From: Spongiicolonus versatilis
Lineage (GTDB): Bacteria > Pseudomonadota > Gammaproteobacteria > Arenicellales > Spongiicolonaceae
DNA: 8,174 bases
Reading direction: 5' to 3'
Assembly: GCA_028286165.1 (NCBI GenBank)
Contig: JAPYMU010000063.1
Span: 1 to 8,174, forward strand
Shown piece after piece: positions 4,889 to 8,174 of the stretch. The notes under the pieces are model-generated. The model saw only the letters and a list, made by a program, of their open reading frames with translations, searched no databases and was not told the origin of the DNA. The position numbers and the translations under genes were made by a program. Position 1 is the first letter of the stretch, and each line of letters begins with the position of its first letter.

Positions 4889-6208
4889 ATGCAGGAAAAA
4901 CACCTTACTAATCAAAAATTTACCGATTTTGACCTGGCGCCCTCGCTGTTGCGGGGCCTGGCCGACCTCGGATTCACCCACTGCACGCCCATTCAGGCGC
5001 TGGTCCTGCCGCCGGCACTGGCCGGGCGCGATGTGGCCGGCCAGGCGCAAACCGGCACCGGCAAAACCGCCGCTTTCCTGCTCACCCTGTTCAACCGCCT
5101 GATTAACAACCCGCAGCCGCCGCCCGCCACCTGCCGCCCGCGCGCGGTAATTCTTGCGCCCACCCGCGAACTGGCCATCCAGATTCACAAAGACGCCCAG
5201 GCCATCGGCAAGTACACCGCCATCCGCCTCGGCCTGGTCTACGGCGGCATCCACTACGACAAACAGCGCGAGGAAATCGCCGCCGGCGTGGACGTCCTCA
5301 CCGGCACCCCCGGCCGCCTGCTGGACTACTACCGCCAGGGCGTGTTCGGCCTGGACGCCGTGGAAGTGGCGGTGCTGGATGAAGCCGACCGCATGTTTGA
5401 CCTCGGCTTCATCCGCGACATCCGCTACGTGCTGCGCCGCATGCCGCCGGCCGCCGCGCGCCAGTCCATGCTGTTCTCCGCCACCCTGTCGCTGCGGGTG
5501 AACGAACTGGCCTACGAGCACATGAACAGCCCCCAGCGACTGGTGGTGGAAAGCGCCACCCCCACCGCCGAAAAAATTGAGGAGAGTCTGTTCTTCCCCG
5601 CCGCCGAGGAAAAAATCCCGCTGCTGGTGCAACTGCTGCGCCAGTTGCCGGTGGAGAGATGCCTGGTTTTCGTCAACACCCGCATCGCCGCCGACACCGT
5701 GCACCGCTGGCTGCAGAACAACGGCGTCGACTCCGGCGTCCTCTCCGGCGACATCCCGCAGCAGAAGCGCGAGCGGCTGCTGGAGTCGTTCCGCGCCGCG
5801 CGCACCACGGTGATGGTCGCCACCGATGTCGCCGCCCGCGGCCTGCACATCGCCGGCGTCAGCCACGTAATTAACTTTGACCTGCCGCAGGATTGCGAAG
5901 ATTACGTGCACCGCGTCGGCCGCACCGCCCGCGCCGGGGCCAGCGGCGCCGCCCTGAGTTTCGCCTGCGACAAATACGCCGTGCATCTCCCCGAAATTGA
6001 AAACTTCATCGGCCGCAAAATCCCCCGCCGCCCGCCGCCGCCCGGCCCAATGCCCACGGTGCAGCCCCCGGCCGCCAGGTCCGCCCGCCGCCCCTCACCC
6101 TCGCCCGCCGCCGCCAAACCACCGCAACGCCAGCCGTCGCCCGCCCCGCTCCCCCGCCCGGCCCCGCGCCCGGCAGCCGCCGACGCCGATGTACCGGCGG
6201 TGGGCTGA
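4889..6208 (+). CDS. rhlB: DEAD-box ATP-dependent RNA helicase RhlB
   Basis: RhlB unwinds structured RNA; in E. coli it is the helicase of the RNase E degradosome. From the chosen start there are 439 residues (E. coli RhlB has 421). Motifs in order are the Q-motif region CTPIQAL (32-38), motif I AQTGTGKT (53-60), Ia PTRELA (91-96), Ib GTPGR (139-143), II DEAD (164-167), III SAT (197-199), IV LVFVNT (259-264), V ATDVAARGLHI (311-321), and VI HRVGRTARAG (341-350). The start MQEKHLTNQKF aligns with E. coli MSKTHLTEQKF, so ATG 4889 is preferred; in-frame ATGs at 4829 and 4853 would add 20 or 12 residues, and none has a clear ribosome site. Residues from about 379 form a Pro/Ala/Arg-rich disordered tail, the region that is basic and RNA- or partner-binding in relatives. 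Synteny with trxA-rho separates it from RhlE, SrmB and DbpA. Confidence 0.93.
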   Translation: MQEKHLTNQKFTDFDLAPSLLRGLADLGFTHCTPIQALVLPPALAGRDVAGQAQTGTGKTAAFLLTLFNRLINNPQPPPATCRPRAVILAPTRELAIQIHKDAQAIGKYTAIRLGLVYGGIHYDKQREEIAAGVDVLTGTPGRLLDYYRQGVFGLDAVEVAVLDEADRMFDLGFIRDIRYVLRRMPPAAARQSMLFSATLSLRVNELAYEHMNSPQRLVVESATPTAEKIEESLFFPAAEEKIPLLVQLLRQLPVERCLVFVNTRIAADTVHRWLQNNGVDSGVLSGDIPQQKRERLLESFRAARTTVMVATDVAARGLHIAGVSHVINFDLPQDCEDYVHRVGRTARAGASGAALSFACDKYAVHLPEIENFIGRKIPRRPPPPGPMPTVQPPAARSARRPSPSPAAAKPPQRQPSPAPLPRPAPRPAAADADVPAVG

Positions 6209-6240
6209 GCCAGCGGCAAATCGGCGCCGTCCTCGCCCCA

Positions 6241-6420
6241 TCCGACAACGCCTCCTTCCACTTCTCCGCCCTCTGGCCCCGCGCCAAACTCAACAGCGCA
6301 ACACTCACAAACAGCAGCACCCTCCCCGCCACCTCACCCTCTCCGCCCGCAAATCTGCCGGACCACTCAACCTCCAGCCTCAGCCTCAACCTCAACCTCA
6401 ACACAAACAACGGCCTCAAC
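6241..6420 (+). terminator. C-rich, G-poor region, candidate Rho-dependent terminator (rut) for rhlB
   Basis: By hand count these 180 bases contain 90 C and 21 G, a C:G ratio above four, with many YC dinucleotides spaced through unstructured sequence. Such a C-over-G bubble in untranslated RNA just after a stop codon is the known character of rut sites loaded by Rho. The enrichment on the plus strand fits a transcript coming from rhlB. There is no intrinsic terminator between rhlB and the cytochrome genes, so something must separate the two units. Actual termination points cannot be read from sequence. Confidence 0.5.
6371..6400 (+). repeat. hexanucleotide tandem repeat, five units
   Basis: Five consecutive six-base units read CCTCCA, GCCTCA, GCCTCA, ACCTCA, ACCTCA. 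The core CCTCA recurs again at 6414-6418. The repeat lies inside the C-rich region and could have expanded by slippage, adding C-rich spacing to it. Confidence 0.6.
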
Positions 6421-6491
6421 GGCAAACTCCGGTTCTAAACCGTCAGCAGCAACCGGCGATGCGGGTGACGGCGGCGACGTTCTCAGTCGTG

Positions 6492-6497
6492 TATAAT
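6492..6497 (+). promoter_or_regulatory. consensus -10 box, probably giving a leaderless cytochrome mRNA
   Basis: TATAAT is a perfect -10 hexamer ending 8 nt before the ATG of the first cytochrome gene. Transcription normally begins about 7 nt past the box, here 6504-6506, which is at or just before the start codon. No Shine-Dalgarno sequence lies between, which fits a leaderless message. No convincing -35 is seen 16-18 nt upstream. Confidence 0.5.
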
Positions 6498-6505
6498 CCG
6501 CCGCC

Positions 6506-6847
6506 ATGTCATGGGTGATTAGAACCGCCGCCGCTTTTGTCCTCGGCATCGCGCTTTTGCCGGCGGCAGCCCAAACGGCGGGCGATGCGGCGGTCGGGCG
6601 CGGGAAGGCGTTTACCTGCATGGGCTGCCACGGCGCCGCCGGCTACCGCAACGCCTACCCCGGCTATCCGGTGCCCAAACTGGGCGGACAGCATGCCGAT
6701 TACATCGCCGCCGCATTGCGCGCCTACCGCAGCGGCGAGCGCACCCACCCCACCATGCGCGCCCACGCGGAAGGGCTGAGCGACCAGGACATCGCCGACA
6801 TCGCCGTCTACTTTGCCGGGCTGCGGCGGGAGGAAAGCGGGCAATGA
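6506..6847 (+). CDS. periplasmic monoheme cytochrome c (cytochrome c4/c553-like)
   Basis: This is a small class I cytochrome c that carries electrons in the periplasm. It has 113 residues: a Sec signal peptide (about 1-25, hydrophobic core AAAFVLGIALLPAAA, likely cut after AAAQTA or nearby), then the haem site CMGCH at 38-42. His42 is the proximal ligand. PKLGGQHADYI (58-68) matches the c4-type PxLxGQ element, and Met84 in HPTM is the likely distal ligand. LSDQDIADIAVYFAGL (91-106) is the C-terminal helix typical of the family. The ATG at 6506 sits 8 nt after a TATAAT with no ribosome site. It overlaps the next cytochrome gene by 4 nt (ATGA), and its end carries GGGAGGA for that gene. It could be called cytochrome c553 or a half of c4; its redox partner is unknown. 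Confidence 0.9.
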   Translation: MSWVIRTAAAFVLGIALLPAAAQTAGDAAVGRGKAFTCMGCHGAAGYRNAYPGYPVPKLGGQHADYIAAALRAYRSGERTHPTMRAHAEGLSDQDIADIAVYFAGLRREESGQ

Positions 6848-7185
6848 AATTTTCCGCCGGCGCGGCCGCCGCCCTCACCGCCCTCACCCTCACCGCCGGC
6901 ATCCTCACCGCCGCCGCCGCCGATGTGGACGCCGGGCGCGCCAAGGCGCAGCAGTGCATCGCCTGCCACGGCGACAGCGGCATCAGCCCCAGCGGCGCGT
7001 TCCCCAACCTCGCCGGACAGCACGCCGAATACCTGGTGCAAACTTTGCGCGACTACAAATCCGGCGCGCGCAAAAACGAGGTGATGGGCGCGCTGGTGGG
7101 CGCGCTGAGCGAGGAGGACATGCAGGACATCGCGGCGTTTTACGCCAGCCAGCCGGGGTTGTTCACGCCGGTTAAAAACTGGTAA
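6844..7185 (+). CDS. periplasmic monoheme cytochrome c (second of a pair)
   Basis: This is the second small class I cytochrome c, also 113 residues. The signal peptide spans about 1-26 with an Ala/Leu/Thr-rich core and a likely cut after AAA. The haem motif is CIACH at 38-42, FPNLAGQHAEYL (53-64) is the c4-type element, and Met81 is the likely distal ligand. LSEEDMQDIAAFYASQ (89-104) is the terminal helix. The haem motif falls at exactly the same residue numbers as in the upstream gene, and the two proteins share most landmark motifs, so they look like tandem duplicates. Together they resemble the two domains of dihaem cytochrome c4, here on separate chains. Start: ATG overlapping the previous stop as ATGA, with GGGAGGA 9 nt upstream. 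The next gene begins at the base after its stop codon. Confidence 0.9.
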   Translation: MKFSAGAAAALTALTLTAGILTAAAADVDAGRAKAQQCIACHGDSGISPSGAFPNLAGQHAEYLVQTLRDYKSGARKNEVMGALVGALSEEDMQDIAAFYASQPGLFTPVKNW

Positions 7186-8174
7186 GTGGCGAAGGCGATT
7201 CAAAGCGACTGCGTCATTATCGGCGCCGGGCCGGTGGGGCTGTTTCAGGTTTTTGAACTGGGCCTCCTCGGCATCAGCGCGCACCTGGTGGACTCGCTGC
7301 GCCAGGTCGGCGGGCAGTGCAGCGAGTTGTATCCCGACAAGCCCATCTACGACATCCCGGCCATCCCGGTGTGCGGCGCGCAGGAATTAATCGACCGCCT
7401 GCTGGAACAAATTAAACCGTTCAACGCCGAAACCCACCTCGGCCAGGAAGTGAACGAGTTGCGGCGCGAGGGTGGGGGTTTCCACCTCGGCACTTCCAAA
7501 GGCACGGTGTTCCACACGCGCACCGTGGTGATTGCCGGCGGCCTCGGCTCATTCCAACCGCGCCGCCTGCGCAAGGAGGGCGTGGACCAACACGAGGGAA
7601 AAACCGTGCACTACAAAGTGCAAAATCCAAGTTTGTTCCACGGCAAGCGCATCGCCATCCTCGGCGGCGGCGACTCGGCGCTGGACTGGACGCTGGAACT
7701 GGGCAAAACCGCCGCCCATGTCACCCTGGTGCACCGCCGCGAAGAATTCCGCGCCGCCCCGGCCTCGGTGGCACAGATGAAAGCACTGGTGGACGCCGGC
7801 AGGATGGACCTGGTCACCGGCCTGGTCAAGGAAATCCTCACCGATGACGGCGGCGGCCTCGGCGGGCTGCGGGTGAAAAACTTCAGCGACCAGATGGTGG
7901 ACATCAACGCCGAACACCTGCTGGTGTTCTACGGCCTGGCGCCCAAACTCGGCCCCATCGCCGACTGGGGCCTGGGCCTGGATAAAAACCAGATTGAAGT
8001 GAACACCGAAACCTACGAAACCAGCACCCCCGGCATCTTCGCCGTGGGCGACATCAACACCTATCCCGGCAAAAAGAAATTAATCCTCAGCGGATTTCAT
8101 GAAGCGGCACTGGCGGCTTTTGGAGTCCAGAAACACTTGAACCCGGATGCGCGGCAGTTTGTGCAGTATACGAC
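7186..8174 (+). CDS. ferredoxin/flavodoxin-NADP+ reductase, thioredoxin-reductase-like type (3' end missing)
   Basis: This flavoprotein family moves electrons between NADPH and ferredoxin or flavodoxin in the cytoplasm (the type found in Bacillus YumC, Chlorobium and many alphaproteobacteria). The frame has no ATG near its start. The GTG at 7186, directly after the preceding TAA, is the only good start and puts the FAD motif GAGPVG at 13-18, as in the family. It is followed by GGQCSELYPDKPIYDIP (43-59), the NADP-binding GGGDSALDW (160-168) with HRREEFRA (183-190), and the C-terminal GDINTYPGKKKLILSGFHEA (288-307). There is no CxxC pair, which excludes thioredoxin reductase. The 329 residues seen are nearly the whole protein; the window ends in QYTT, probably some 10-20 residues before the true end. 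No ribosome site is visible, so translation probably depends on coupling to the cytochrome gene. Confidence 0.93.
   Translation, partial: MAKAIQSDCVIIGAGPVGLFQVFELGLLGISAHLVDSLRQVGGQCSELYPDKPIYDIPAIPVCGAQELIDRLLEQIKPFNAETHLGQEVNELRREGGGFHLGTSKGTVFHTRTVVIAGGLGSFQPRRLRKEGVDQHEGKTVHYKVQNPSLFHGKRIAILGGGDSALDWTLELGKTAAHVTLVHRREEFRAAPASVAQMKALVDAGRMDLVTGLVKEILTDDGGGLGGLRVKNFSDQMVDINAEHLLVFYGLAPKLGPIADWGLGLDKNQIEVNTETYETSTPGIFAVGDINTYPGKKKLILSGFHEAALAAFGVQKHLNPDARQFVQYT

Larger units (their letters stand above)
6209..6505 (+). other. 297-nt intergenic stretch without a convincing gene
   Basis: Between the rhlB stop and the first cytochrome there is no gene I can support. All three forward frames are open for long stretches because the DNA is C-rich and poor in G, which removes most stop codons; the translations are low-complexity Ser/Thr/Pro or Leu/Asn runs. 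The rhlB frame itself stays open from 6209 to a TAA at 6494-6496. The stretch holds the C-rich termination-like region, a hexamer tandem repeat, an inverted repeat CCGTCA/TGACGG (6440-6445/6466-6471) and the promoter of the cytochrome genes. Confidence 0.7.

Noticed and set aside
4649..5986. 445-codon minus-strand open frame opposite rhlB
   Set aside because: Antisense shadow of a DEAD-box helicase with all motifs in order. The translation is Gly/Ala/Val/His/Gln-rich without motifs.
6006..6425. Minus-strand frame with a hydrophobic stretch (VLLFVSVALLSLA)
   Set aside because: It resembles a membrane segment but lies antisense to the rhlB tail, has an LRLRLR repeat from the hexamer repeat, and shows no ribosome site or family match.
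5997..6518. 173-codon plus-strand frame across the end of rhlB and the C-rich region
   Set aside because: It overlaps rhlB out of frame and encodes Pro/Arg/Gln runs. The region is open in all forward frames because it lacks G.
1..8174. CRISPR array, tRNA, rRNA, insertion sequence or integrase
   Set aside because: No regularly spaced long repeats, no cloverleaf or rRNA-like stretch, no transposase or integrase motifs, and no long terminal inverted repeats were seen on reading both strands.

Overview
The window reads as a chromosomal segment of a GC-rich gammaproteobacterium, probably an uncultivated or little-studied one. The main evidence is a fabA-fabB pair (the anaerobic unsaturated fatty acid route of alpha- and gammaproteobacteria) and the order rhlB / trxA / rho, with the RNA helicase divergent from thioredoxin and Rho. 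That order is the one known from Escherichia coli and relatives. Most genes are housekeeping genes with strong family matches. The first kilobase is the least ordinary part.

Layout. (1) 1-101: the C-terminus of a LUD-domain (LutC/YkgG-like) protein. (2) 102-1183: a likely promoter and leader, a 242-residue protein that looks like a DNA-binding N-terminal domain joined to a PD-(D/E)XK-type nuclease domain, then a 78-residue acidic protein of unknown function 20 nt downstream. (3) 1184-2983: fabA and fabB, overlapping by 8 nt. A perfect 15-nt palindrome lies upstream of fabA and a run of ten C residues directly follows its ATG. (4) 2999-4695, minus strand: rho preceded by trxA, converging on fabB with 15 nt between the stop codons. 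(5) 4696-6208, plus strand: a structured leader and rhlB, with a Pro/Ala/Arg-rich tail. (6) 6209-6505: no convincing gene. This stretch is strikingly C-rich and G-poor, as expected of a Rho-dependent termination region, and ends in a consensus -10 box 8 nt before the next ATG. (7) 6506-8174: two small monoheme cytochromes c that overlap by 4 nt, then a thioredoxin-reductase-like ferredoxin/flavodoxin-NADP+ reductase that starts at a GTG abutting the preceding stop and runs off the window.

How the genes work together. FabA makes and isomerises the 10-carbon enoyl-ACP, and FabB elongates the cis product, so the pair sets membrane unsaturation. Rho, RhlB and thioredoxin form a conserved neighbourhood around RNA metabolism. 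The C-rich region after rhlB would make this transcript itself a Rho target, which is an inference. The two periplasmic cytochromes resemble the two halves of a dihaem cytochrome c4 and are probably electron carriers. The adjacent cytoplasmic reductase is in the same transcription unit by spacing, but no direct electron path between them is implied.

Nothing here proves a new system. The best candidates for something undescribed are the nuclease-like protein with its small acidic neighbour, the homopolymer at the fabA start, and the C-rich post-rhlB region.
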